DNA of 64,000 nt, taken from the NCBI RefSeq assembly GCF_000719865.1, contig NZ_JOID01000011.1, positions 124,001-188,000 of the forward strand. The letters run 5' to 3'. The notes under the pieces were generated by a model. The model was not told the DNA's origin, searched no databases, and saw only the letters and a list, made by a program, of their open reading frames with translations. Source of the stretch: Streptomyces albus subsp. albus. Lineage in GTDB: Bacteria; Actinomycetota; Actinomycetes; Streptomycetales; Streptomycetaceae. The position numbers were made by a program, and so were the translations under genes. Numbering within the stretch: position 1 is the first letter of the stretch; each line of letters begins with the position of its first letter. Below, piece after piece: positions 53,830 through 61,106 of the stretch.

Positions 53830-54603
53830 TCAGGGCCGGAAGATGTACGGGGTGGTCGTGCTGAGGGCCGTGAAGCCGAGGCGGTGCAGGATCGGGCGGC
53901 TCTGGTCGGAGGCGTCCACCTGGAGGTAGCGGTAGCCGCGTTCGGCGGCGATCCGGGCACGGTGCGCTACCAGGGCCCGGTAGACCCCCCGGCCCCGCCA
54001 GGCGGGCAGGGTGCCGCCGCCCCACAGCCCGGCGAAGTCCGTGCCCGGGTACATCTCCAGACGCGCCGATGAGACGGGCAGGTCACCGGCCATGACGACG
54101 GTCATCGCCACGGTCTCCGGCCGTTCCGCGAGCTGTGCGGTCAGCTGCCGCCGCAGCGACCGGCCCGGCCCGAACACCTCTTCGTGGACCCGTACCATCA
54201 GCTCCACCCCGTCCGGGTCGGTCACCGGCCGCAGAGCCAGCCCCTCGGGCAGTTCGACGGCGGTGCTCAACTCGTGTGCCGTGGCGACCATCAGGGTCTC
54301 CTCCGGCTCTGGAACCAGCCCGGCCGCCCGGAGCCGCTCGCCGAGATCGGCGGGCCGGTCGTGGCCGTACAGCTTCCACTCGAACTCCCGCCCCAGCGAG
54401 GCGAAATGGCGGATCTGCCCGGCGATTGCCGCGTCCGCGGAGCCGGCGCCGAGGTCCGACCAGAGCACGCAGCTCCAGTCGTCTCCCGCCCCGAGCTGCC
54501 GCACCACGTCACCGACCCGCTCGACCCGGGCCCCGGGCGAGTCGGCGGGCGCACGCCGGCGCATCTGGTCGTCGTACAGGGCGAGTACCGCGTCGGTGTC
54601 CAT
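53830..54603 (-). CDS. GNAT-family N-acetyltransferase
   Basis: This 257-residue protein has a C-terminal GNAT fold. Acetyl-CoA motif A is GGGTLPAWRGRGVYRALVAH, followed by AERGYRYLQVDASDQSRPIL and GFTALSTTTPYIF. The N-terminal half (EWKLYGHDRPADLGERLRAA) is typical of actinobacterial two-lobed GNAT proteins. The substrate is unknown. The ATG at 54603 was chosen. It borders the mosaic region of gene fragments on its upstream side. Confidence 0.87.
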   Translation of the reverse strand: MDTDAVLALYDDQMRRRAPADSPGARVERVGDVVRQLGAGDDWSCVLWSDLGAGSADAAIAGQIRHFASLGREFEWKLYGHDRPADLGERLRAAGLVPEPEETLMVATAHELSTAVELPEGLALRPVTDPDGVELMVRVHEEVFGPGRSLRRQLTAQLAERPETVAMTVVMAGDLPVSSARLEMYPGTDFAGLWGGGTLPAWRGRGVYRALVAHRARIAAERGYRYLQVDASDQSRPILHRLGFTALSTTTPYIFRP

Positions 54604-54946
54604 CCGGTCATCCCAGCACCGTGGGGCGGAGCGGCCAAGTCAATATCGACGGGGCTGTGCTCCGCCCGGTCACGGTGAGTGGGCAGCCCTTCTCCGACTC
54701 AGTCGCCGGCCTCCGCCGCGTCGAGGAGTAGCCGGGCCGGTTCGCGCGGCTGGGAGGACGTGGGCCAGTGGCCGGTGGCCGTGAGGGGACTTCTTGAGCC
54801 CGGTCCTGAGTCCCGTTCCGCGAGCTCCTGTTCTCCAAGCGAGTTGGGGTTGCCCCACCCTGTTCCCGGAGGCTTGTCGGAGTGCCTGAGTCCGGCGCCG
54901 CGTGATCGGCTGCTCGCACGGGATTCGCGTGACGGAAGGTGGACAG
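54604..54946. other. 343-bp fragment-bearing stretch upstream of the DUF998 gene
   Basis: Apart from the alpha/beta-hydrolase tail described separately, no gene is present. Composition is lower in GC to the right. A GGAAGG at 54934-54939 is the probable ribosome-binding site of the DUF998 gene. Confidence 0.5.
54699..54780 (-). pseudogene. 3' fragment of an alpha/beta-hydrolase gene, duplicate of the intact copy at 55930
   Basis: This segment reads on the minus strand as ATGHWPTSSQPREPARLLLD followed by AAEAGD and a stop. It is nearly the same as the C-terminus of the intact hydrolase at 55930 (DTGHWPMLSQPRELARILLD, AAGPGD). The DNA match starts exactly at the stop codon and runs for about 80 bases, then ends abruptly. 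The rest of the gene is absent, so this is a truncated duplicate. It indicates a recombination breakpoint near 54780. Confidence 0.8.
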
Positions 54947-55645
54947 GTGAGAGTCCGGATCGGGTACTCGGCATGGATCGCGGGCGTGGTGCAGTTCTTC
55001 GTCATCCACGGGATTGCCGAATCGGCTTGGGCGAGACCGTACAGCTGGGCACGCAACAACATCAGCGACTTGGGTAACGCTCACTGCGCCCTGCAGCCAG
55101 AGCCTGAGCCGCGGTACATCTGTTCCCCGGAGCACGACCTGATGAATGTTTCGTTCATCGTCCTGGGAATGCTGCTCGTGGTTGGCGCCGCCCTGACCGG
55201 TGGTCTCCTGTGGCGCAGAGGCCCGGCCGCTGCCGCAGCACGTCTTCTGCTGGCCGGTGCCGGCGTGGGATTCGTGCTGGTCGGGCTGGCACCGGCGGAC
55301 GTCAATGAGAACCAGCATGTCTTGGGCGCCCTTCTCATAATGGCAGCGGGCAACATAGGTCTCGTCCTCTCGGGGCTCGGCCTGGCGGAACACGTTCCGG
55401 CCCCACTGCGGTGGGGCACCAGCCTGCTGGGCATCACAGCGTTCACGGCTTTCGGGCTGTTTCTCTCCCGTCACTACGTCGGTCTCGGCATGGGAGGCAT
55501 GGAACGGGTCGCCGCTTTTCCCCTCCTGTTCTGGGCGCTGGCTGTCGGCGTTCGCGGCCTCCTCCGTTCTGAACGTCGCCGGGATCGTGCACTCGGAGGA
55601 CGAGGCGGCCCTGCACGGCGAGCGGGCTCGTCGCGTCGCCATTGA
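54947..55645 (+). CDS. DUF998-like membrane protein with a displaced C-terminus
   Basis: This 232-residue polytopic membrane protein resembles DUF998. Family-like blocks are SWARNNISDLGNAHC, LMNVSFIVLGMLLVVGAALT, NENQHVLGALLIMAAGNIGL and GLGMGGMERVAAFPLLFWAL; about six helices are visible. After the last helix (near residue 206) the sequence turns into RSERRRDRALGGRGGPARRA and continues to residue 232. That tail is the out-of-frame reading of nitrilase-family DNA, so the native C-terminus was lost or replaced. GTG at 54947 follows GGAAGG. Function is unknown, and the protein may still fold because the helices are complete. Confidence 0.74.
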   Translation: MRVRIGYSAWIAGVVQFFVIHGIAESAWARPYSWARNNISDLGNAHCALQPEPEPRYICSPEHDLMNVSFIVLGMLLVVGAALTGGLLWRRGPAAAAARLLLAGAGVGFVLVGLAPADVNENQHVLGALLIMAAGNIGLVLSGLGLAEHVPAPLRWGTSLLGITAFTAFGLFLSRHYVGLGMGGMERVAAFPLLFWALAVGVRGLLRSERRRDRALGGRGGPARRAGSSRRH

Positions 55646-55790
55646 GCACGGTGTCTGGGTCGCGATGGCGAGCTTCGCCGACCCCACAGGCGGTTGCTAC
55701 GGCCGGACCGCCGGGCGCTCCGGCATCTGGTCACCCGACGGCGCCGTGGTGGCCGAGGCGGGCCCGGAACCCGGCGACTTCGCAAGGGCC
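55551..55790 (+). pseudogene. C-terminal fragment of a carbon-nitrogen hydrolase (nitrilase family)
   Basis: In a frame different from DUF998, this DNA encodes FAASSVLNVAGIVHSEDEAA, GERARRVAIEHGVWVAMASF and ADPTGGCYGRTAGRSGIWSP followed by DGAVVAEAGPEPG. This is typical of the C-terminal part of nitrilase-family amidohydrolases (from memory). The catalytic Glu/Lys and Cys regions are missing and no start codon with an SD serves it. It overlaps the 3' end of the DUF998 frame, showing fusion by rearrangement. It fades after about 55790. Confidence 0.75.
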
Positions 55791-55798
55791 GGCGCTGC

Positions 55799-55915
55799 CA
55801 CTGCCGTGAACCGCGCACCTCGTGGCAAGGCCGGCGCGGAGCCGCCCTTGGCCACGTGGTCGGCCTCGGCCGGTATGAGCGGGGGCAGCCGTACTGGTCG
55901 TCGCAGCGTGCGTGA
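55799..55915 (+). other. possible further coding fragment in the mosaic region
   Basis: A frame reads TSWQGRRGAALGHVVGLGRY then ERGQPYWSSQRA and a stop. The aromatic, glycine-containing ending looks like a true protein C-terminus rather than a GC shadow, but I cannot name a family and no N-terminal portion is present. It sits between the nitrilase fragment and the intact hydrolase, consistent with accumulated gene debris. Confidence 0.3.
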
Positions 55916-55929
55916 TCGTCCACTCCTCC

Positions 55930-56622
55930 TCAGTCGCCGGGCCCCGCCGCGTCGAGGAGTATCCGGGCCAGTTCGCGCGGCTGGGAGAGCATGGGCCAGT
56001 GGCCGGTGTCCATCGTGGCCAGCCGCCACCGGTCGCTCTTCAGCAGTTCGGCCACATCGGGGCTCGGCTCGGGCCAGTCGAGCAGGCACTTGATGTACGT
56101 CGCGGGGAGTTCGCCGAGCGGGCGGGTCAGCACCGCCGGTTCGGTGAGCGTGGCGCCCGGGTGCGGGGTCCCCTCGGCCGTGATGCGGGCGATCTGCTCG
56201 GCGCCGAGCCCCTGGTCCGCGAACTCGTCCGCGTCCGGGACCGGCCAGAAGCCCCCGTTCGCGGCGATCGCCGCCCTGCCGTCCGACCCAGGGGAGAAGA
56301 ACGACTCGCTGTCGGCCGGGACATCGGAGTCCACGAAGACCACCCGGGTCAGCCGGTCCCCGATCCGCTCGGCGGCCTGGCCGGCCGGGATGCCCGAGTA
56401 GCTGTGCCCGACCAGCACGACATCGCGCAGGTCCCGGCGCTCGATCTCCCCGACGATGTCCTGGACATGTGTTTGCTGCCCGGCGGGTGCGTCTCTCCTC
56501 TCGGCGAGGCCGGACAGCGTCAGGGGATGCACGCCGTGCCCGGCCGCCCGCAGCTCCGGGACCACGTCGTCCCACGCCCACGCTCCGAGCCACGCGCCTG
56601 CCGTCAGTACGTATTCGGTCAT
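55930..56622 (-). CDS. alpha/beta-hydrolase (EstC / salicylate-esterase-like)
   Basis: This 230-residue hydrolase starts YVLTAGAWLGAWAWDDVVPE, the oxyanion-side loop of the plant-esterase-like group. The nucleophile elbow is VVLVGHSYSGIPAGQ (Ser74). The catalytic His208 lies in DTGHWPMLSQP, and an Asp/Glu is expected in the WPEPSPDVAELL region. Many Streptomyces homologues are esterases of unknown substrate. The ATG at 56622 was chosen. Its 3' end is duplicated as a fragment 1.2 kb away, so the locus has recombined. Confidence 0.88.
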   Translation of the reverse strand: MTEYVLTAGAWLGAWAWDDVVPELRAAGHGVHPLTLSGLAERRDAPAGQQTHVQDIVGEIERRDLRDVVLVGHSYSGIPAGQAAERIGDRLTRVVFVDSDVPADSESFFSPGSDGRAAIAANGGFWPVPDADEFADQGLGAEQIARITAEGTPHPGATLTEPAVLTRPLGELPATYIKCLLDWPEPSPDVAELLKSDRWRLATMDTGHWPMLSQPRELARILLDAAGPGD

Positions 56623-56682
56623 GGCGGCAAGGTAGCGAGAGGGTCTGACATTGATGCCGATGCCCGGGTCCCGGTGGGGAGT

Positions 56683-57162
56683 TCACGCGGCCATGGTGAA
56701 GCGTTCGCGCCGGACGAGTTCGATCCAGAGGAGCTTGCCGCGCGGCCCGGGCCACGGGTGGTCGCCGTCGCCGAGCAGGCAACTGCCCCAGTTGTCCGCC
56801 CAGAGCCTGACGAGGTGCAGCCCACGGCCGTGCTCGGCCTCCGCCTCCACCACGTCCGCTCCGGCTCCGGCTCCGGGGCACGGGGGCTTGTCGAAGGGCG
56901 GCGGAATGGTGGGGTCGGTGTCCCAGACGGCGATCCGCGGTCGCCCGTCGGGCAGCCCGCGCAGGCGCATGGACGACGGCCCGCCGGTGTGCCGGTAGGC
57001 GTTGGTGACCATCTCGGACGCCAGGAGTTCGGCCGTGTCCGCCAGGTCGTTCAGGCCGTGTCCGTCGAGCACGGCTCGCAAGGTTGTACGGGCGATACGC
57101 GGGGCGCGGGGATCGTGGGGAAGTTGGAGGGCGTACGCCCAGTCCGGGGCTACGGTGAGCAT
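56683..57162 (-). CDS. HATPase_c protein of the SpoIIAB/RsbW type (WhiJ/AbaA-module partner)
   Basis: This 159-residue GHKL ATPase-like protein has an N-box at AELLASEMVTNAYRHTGGP (Glu50, Asn54). The G1 region is IAVWDTDPTIPPPF and the G2 box is EHGRGLHLVRLWADNWG. Such single-domain proteins act as anti-sigma-like kinases or as partners of Scr1-type regulators. The ATG at 57162 follows AGGAG; the longer upstream frame has no ribosome-binding site. It is divergent from the Scr1-like regulator gene, 174 bases between starts, as in WhiJ/AbaA-type clusters of Streptomyces. It has no receiver or histidine-kinase dimerisation domain. Confidence 0.88.
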   Translation of the reverse strand: MLTVAPDWAYALQLPHDPRAPRIARTTLRAVLDGHGLNDLADTAELLASEMVTNAYRHTGGPSSMRLRGLPDGRPRIAVWDTDPTIPPPFDKPPCPGAGAGADVVEAEAEHGRGLHLVRLWADNWGSCLLGDGDHPWPGPRGKLLWIELVRRERFTMAA

Positions 57163-57336
57163 CGTTTTCTCCTGGGAGGTCGTGGAGTCGGACCGCGCGG
57201 TGGCGTGGGCCGGGGAACTGCCGGCTCTGACCGTAGCGCCCAACATGGTCTAATTCCCATGGAGAACGGCGTCATAAGACCATGAACCACCGATCTGGTG
57301 ACCGGGCGTTCTGCTGTACGAGCGAGGAGAGAGTCA

Positions 57337-58191
57337 ATGTCTGCCACGAACGCCGTTCCGACGGTTCGGCGCAGGCGCCTGGGCGCGGAGTTGCGGAGAC
57401 TGCGCGAGCGCACCGAACTTTCCGCGACGGAAGCAGCCGCGCGGCTGGGCGTGCCGCAGTCGCGGCTCAGCGGGATCGAAGCCGGCCGGTACGGCGTGAG
57501 CGGCGACCGCGTGCGGGCCCTTGCCCGCAACTACGGCTGCACGGACGAGGCCTTGGTCGACGCGCTCGTGGGCATGACCGGTGACCGCAGGCGCGGGTGG
57601 TGGGAAGAGCACCGCGAGACTCTGTCGCAAGGCTTGCTGGATCTTTCGGAACTCGAGCATCACGCGACGGCCATCCGGGTGGCTCAAGTTGTCCACATTC
57701 CTGGGCTTCTCCAGACGATCGACCAAGCTCGGGCTCTGTTCGGACAGGTGGTACCGGCGCTGCTTCCGCACGAGCTGGAATTCCGGCTGTCTCATCGCGT
57801 GAAGCGCCAAGTGGTTCTCCACCGGGACCGGCCGGTGCCGTACACCGCTGTCATCCACGAAGCGGCTCTGCGCATGCAGTTCGGCGGTGCCGCGACCAGC
57901 AGAGCACAGATCCAGCACCTCATCGACATGAGTGAAAGGGAGGACATCACTGTCATGGTGATTCCATTCGGCGGGGCTCCCTTTCCCTGTTCGGGTCAGG
58001 GCATCGACTACTTCAGCGGGCCGGTGAGGCAACTCGACACAGTGCAGATCGACACCGAACACGGGGTGGAACTCGTGGATGCGCAGACTCGGTTGGATAG
58101 GTATCGCCTGGTGCTGGACCGTATGGAGAATGCTGCTCTCAGTCCGGCGGCCTCCAGGGACTTCCTGCACCGCCTTGTCCGCGACCTGTGA
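57337..58191 (+). CDS. XRE-family regulator of the Scr1/WhiJ type (DUF5753)
   Basis: This 284-residue protein has an N-terminal XRE helix-turn-helix (about residues 15-65): LGAELRRLRERTELSATEAA and LGVPQSRLSGIEAGRYGVSG. A DUF5753 sensor-like domain follows (about 100-275): VVHIPGLLQTIDQARALFGQ, RQVVLHRDRPVPYTAVIHEA and PFPCSGQGIDYFSGPVRQLD. Such regulators act with DUF397 proteins and HATPase proteins in development and antibiotic control. GCGAGGAGAG precedes the ATG at 57337. It is tightly followed by two DUF397 genes, the first starting 11 bases after its stop. Confidence 0.93.
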   Translation: MSATNAVPTVRRRRLGAELRRLRERTELSATEAAARLGVPQSRLSGIEAGRYGVSGDRVRALARNYGCTDEALVDALVGMTGDRRRGWWEEHRETLSQGLLDLSELEHHATAIRVAQVVHIPGLLQTIDQARALFGQVVPALLPHELEFRLSHRVKRQVVLHRDRPVPYTAVIHEAALRMQFGGAATSRAQIQHLIDMSEREDITVMVIPFGGAPFPCSGQGIDYFSGPVRQLDTVQIDTEHGVELVDAQTRLDRYRLVLDRMENAALSPAASRDFLHRLVRDL

Positions 58192-58202
58192 AAGGACTCA
58201 CT

Positions 58203-58406
58203 GTGTCTGTGCTCAACTGGCAGAAATCCAGCTTCAGCCAGGAAGCGTCCTCCTGCGTCTACGTTGCCTCCGCGCCCGATGGCACGCTCCGACTGCGGGA
58301 GAGTGACGAGCCGGAGGCCGTCATCCGCACCACCCCGGGCGCGTTGCGCGCGCTCATACGAGGGGTGAAGGCTGGGCAGTTCGAGGCAGGGCACCCAGTG
58401 TCGTAG
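58203..58406 (+). CDS. DUF397 protein, copy 1
   Basis: This 67-residue DUF397 protein has the family core LNWQKSSFSQEASSCVYVAS, then PDGTLRLRESDEPEAVIRTT and ALRALIRGVKAGQF. DUF397 proteins are small partners of Scr1/WhiJ-type regulators. GTG at 58203 is supported by AAAGGA seven bases upstream; a longer GTG at 58188 overlapping the regulator's stop has no better site. It is co-transcribed with the regulator. Confidence 0.92.
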   Translation: MSVLNWQKSSFSQEASSCVYVASAPDGTLRLRESDEPEAVIRTTPGALRALIRGVKAGQFEAGHPVS

Positions 58407-58456
58407 GGCGCCCAGCGGGCGGAATTCGTCGACACATGCAGACGGAGGAACATCAG

Positions 58457-58654
58457 GTGCTCAGTTGGCAGAAGTCCTCATTCAGCGAGCAGGCCTCCTC
58501 TTGCCTCTACGTTGCCTCCGCGCCCGACGGCACGCTCCGGTTACGGGAGAGCGACGGACCAGAGGCTGTTCTCAGGATCACCCCCGACACGCTTCGCGCC
58601 CTCATCCGTGCCGTCAAGGCGGGCGAGTTCGCGTTCGCCCCTTCGGAGATGTGA
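58457..58654 (+). CDS. DUF397 protein, copy 2 (contains a TTA codon)
   Basis: This 65-residue DUF397 paralogue of copy 1 (VLSWQKSSFSEQASSCLYVA, then PDGTLRLRESDGPEAVLRIT) is very similar to it at the DNA level, indicating tandem duplication. Leucine in TLRLRES is encoded by TTA (58541-58543), whereas copy 1 uses CTG there. In Streptomyces this would make it bldA-dependent. GTG at 58457 is preferred because GGAGGAA lies just upstream; ATG at 58436 has none. Confidence 0.9.
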   Translation: MLSWQKSSFSEQASSCLYVASAPDGTLRLRESDGPEAVLRITPDTLRALIRAVKAGEFAFAPSEM

Positions 58655-58687
58655 GCCGGCGGCGGCCCTGCCGGTGGAACCGCGGGT

Positions 58688-59266
58688 GTGGGAGCGGGTG
58701 CGGAACAGCCCGCAGCCGTCACCCCGATGTCTGCCGCGATACGGTCCGGTGGGCGGGCCGCGGCGGTGACCGGCGGGCCCACCACCACCGGCCGGGGCCC
58801 GTGGCTGATCGCAGGGGTGGTTCAACGGCGAAGGGCGGGGCTTGTGGACCGGAGTGAGGACGAGATCCTGACCGGAGAGATCGCGGCACTGGGCACGGCC
58901 GTCGGAGCCAGTGGCCGGTTGACCGGGCGTGTGGCCAAGCGGCTGAAGAAGAACGTCCACGAGATCGACCTGGTCATCCCCCTGCCCTTCGACGACGCCG
59001 TGAAGCGTGTCGCCGATGTCCTCGGAGCAGCCGGGCCGGCCGTTGAGCCCGCACGCGTCGAGCCCGGCGGGGACCGGTGGACGATCCGGGTCGTCGCCGG
59101 CGCCGGCGTCGGCGGGATGAATCCCGTCGTGGTCACCGCCCTGGTGACACGGGGCGGTGAGGGCGGTTCGGCGGTCAGACTCCGTGCGGCGGCCAAGGAA
59201 GGCCTGATCAAGCAACGGGCGGGCGAGAAGACCGCCGTCCGCCTCGCGGCGTCGCTGAGCGGGTAG
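58688..59266 (+). CDS. hypothetical protein
   Basis: This frame of up to 192 residues is not assigned to a family. Its C-terminal two-thirds looks protein-like: DRSEDEILTGEIAALGTAVG, KKNVHEIDLVIPLPFDDAVK, VADVLGAAGPAVEPARVEPG and VVTALVTRGGEGGSAVRLRA, with an alpha/beta pattern. The N-terminus is uncertain; GTG 58688, ATG 58727 and GTG 58842 are possible, none with a strong SD. It lies between the DUF397 genes and the convergent chelatase gene, whose stop is 37 bases away. Confidence 0.55.
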   Translation: MGAGAEQPAAVTPMSAAIRSGGRAAAVTGGPTTTGRGPWLIAGVVQRRRAGLVDRSEDEILTGEIAALGTAVGASGRLTGRVAKRLKKNVHEIDLVIPLPFDDAVKRVADVLGAAGPAVEPARVEPGGDRWTIRVVAGAGVGGMNPVVVTALVTRGGEGGSAVRLRAAAKEGLIKQRAGEKTAVRLAASLSG

Positions 59267-59302
59267 CGCGGACGGGGTGAGGCACCTCGGGGAGCGGAGC
59301 GG

Positions 59303-60127
59303 TCAGGCGCTCGCCGCCGTGAGCGGGCGGAGAGCCGGGCGGGCCGCGCGGGACGCGTCGTAGCGGGTGAGGAGCAGGCGCGCCAGCCGCTCGTCCGGGC
59401 CGAGAACGCCGGCCAGGACGTCCGCGCCCGCCTCCCGGGCGCCCGCCGCGATGCGGTCCGGGAGGCGGCCCGGGGCGATGACGTACGGGGCCACCGCCAC
59501 CCGGCGGGCGCCCTCCGCGTGCAGGGCGCGGACGGCGTCCGCCGTGCGGGGGAGGGAAGCGGAGGCGAACGCAGGCCGCACGGCGCACCAACCGGTGCGC
59601 CGCCACTCCCGCGCGGTTTCTGCGATCACTGCGATCGCCTCCGGGTCGGAGGAGCCCGCCGAGGCCAGGACGATCCCGGTCGACGCGCGGTCGTCCGGGT
59701 CCAGTCCCGCTTCGTACAGGCGCTGTTCGAGGGTGTCGAGGAGGAGCGGGGACGGGCCCAGGACGTCTGCCTGGGTGATCGTCAGGCGGGGCAGCCGGGC
59801 GCGGGCCTCGCCGAGCACCCCCGGGATGTCGGACTTGGCGTGGAACGCCCGGGTGAGCAGGAGCGGCAGGGCGACGACCTCCCGGACTCCCTCCGCCTCC
59901 AGCCGGTCCAGCAGCCGCGGGACGCTCGGGGCGCAGAAGTCCAGGTAGCCCGTCTCGACGCGCAGGCCCGGCCGCAGGGCGCGGACGCGTTCGGCGAGCG
60001 CGGTGACCGTCGCGGCGTGGCGCGGGTCGCGGCTGCCGTGGGCGGTGATCAGGAGGACGGGCGCGGCGGGAGCGGTGCCCGGGACGGCGCGCGGGACGGT
60101 GCGCGGGGGCGGCGGCTGTGGGGTCAT
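59303..60127 (-). CDS. sirohydrochlorin chelatase (CbiX/SirB type)
   Basis: This 274-residue class II chelatase has two CbiX half-domains. The N-terminal half carries PVLLITAHGSRDPRHAATVT with the metal-binding His in AHGSRD, and PLLLTRAFHAKSDIPGVLGE with the second His. The C-terminal half is RRVAVAPYVIAPGRLPDRIA. It inserts iron or cobalt into sirohydrochlorin. Next to sulfur-assimilation genes, siroheme for sulfite reductase is the likely product. The ATG at 60127 lies 16 bases after the permease stop, so it is the last gene of the sulfonate transporter operon. Confidence 0.9.
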   Translation of the reverse strand: MTPQPPPPRTVPRAVPGTAPAAPVLLITAHGSRDPRHAATVTALAERVRALRPGLRVETGYLDFCAPSVPRLLDRLEAEGVREVVALPLLLTRAFHAKSDIPGVLGEARARLPRLTITQADVLGPSPLLLDTLEQRLYEAGLDPDDRASTGIVLASAGSSDPEAIAVIAETAREWRRTGWCAVRPAFASASLPRTADAVRALHAEGARRVAVAPYVIAPGRLPDRIAAGAREAGADVLAGVLGPDERLARLLLTRYDASRAARPALRPLTAASA

Positions 60128-60143
60128 GGTGGCGGGGGTCCGT

Positions 60144-61106
60144 TCAGCGGGCGCCGGCGATGAGGCCGCGGCTGCGCAGCACGCGGCGTTCGACGGGCGC
60201 GAAGACGAGCAGTTCGATGCCGATGCCGACGACGAGGATGAGGGTGATGGCGCCGAGCACCAGCGGCATGTCCTGGTAGATCCGGCCCGTTTCCAGGAGC
60301 TGTCCCAGGCCGACGCCCAACTCCGGTGACCTGGCGATCAGTTCGGCCGCCATCAGCGCGCGCCAGGAGAACGCCCAGCCCTGCTTGAGGCCGGAGATGT
60401 AGCCGGGCATCGCGGCGGGCAGCAGCACATGCCGTATGCCCCGGAGCCCGCCCGCGCCGATGACCTGGCCCGCCCGCAGATACAGCGGCGGGATCCGGTC
60501 GACGCCCGCGACCAGGCCGTTGGCGATCGACGGGACGGCGCCGAGCAGCACCACCGCGTAGATCGTGGCGTCCGAGAGGCCGAACCAGATGATGGCCGCC
60601 GGCACCCAGGCGACCGACGGCAGCGACTGCAGCCCGGACAGGATCGGGCCGATCGCCGCCCGCACCGGCTTCACCCGGGCGACGAGCAGGCCCAGCGGGG
60701 TGCCGATGGCCAGCGAGGCGGCGAAGCCCAGCGCGCCCCGGGAGACGCTGTTCCACACCACGCCGAGGATCGTGCCCTTGTACCACTCCGCGGCCAGGGC
60801 GTTCCAGACGTCCAGCGGGCCGGGCAGCTGGTAGTGCGGCTTGATCTCCAGGGCGTACGCGAGCTGCCACAGCGCCAGCACGGTCACGATCGCGACGACC
60901 GGCGGCAGCACCTTGTCGAGCAGCAGCCGGCCGAGCGGCACCCGGGACGCGGTGTGCGTCTCCAGGGCGTCGAGCCCGGCCTCCAGCCCCTCCAGGTCGC
61001 TCGGTGAGTCGTTCGGTGAGCCGTTCCCGGTGGTGGTGGAGGGCGACGCGGACGAAGCGTCACCACCGGTGCCGTCTCCGCCGCCCCGGGTGTCAGTGCT
61101 GGCCAT
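60144..61106 (-). CDS. ABC transporter permease (sulfonate/nitrate/taurine type)
   Basis: This 320-residue inner-membrane permease has an Ala/Ser/Asp-rich cytosolic start and about six helices (VVAIVTVLALWQLAYALEI near the first). It carries the SsuC/TauC-type EAA motif region LPAAMPGYISGLKQGWAFSW, the ATPase contact. It forms the channel for alkanesulfonates or taurine. Its start overlaps the ATPase gene stop by 14 bases, so both are translationally coupled. It ends 16 bases before the chelatase gene. Confidence 0.92.
   Translation of the reverse strand: MASTDTRGGGDGTGGDASSASPSTTTGNGSPNDSPSDLEGLEAGLDALETHTASRVPLGRLLLDKVLPPVVAIVTVLALWQLAYALEIKPHYQLPGPLDVWNALAAEWYKGTILGVVWNSVSRGALGFAASLAIGTPLGLLVARVKPVRAAIGPILSGLQSLPSVAWVPAAIIWFGLSDATIYAVVLLGAVPSIANGLVAGVDRIPPLYLRAGQVIGAGGLRGIRHVLLPAAMPGYISGLKQGWAFSWRALMAAELIARSPELGVGLGQLLETGRIYQDMPLVLGAITLILVVGIGIELLVFAPVERRVLRSRGLIAGAR

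Noticed and set aside
55697..56881. 394-codon minus-strand frame across the alpha/beta-hydrolase
   Set aside because: It is another frame of the real hydrolase gene and of debris, without motifs.
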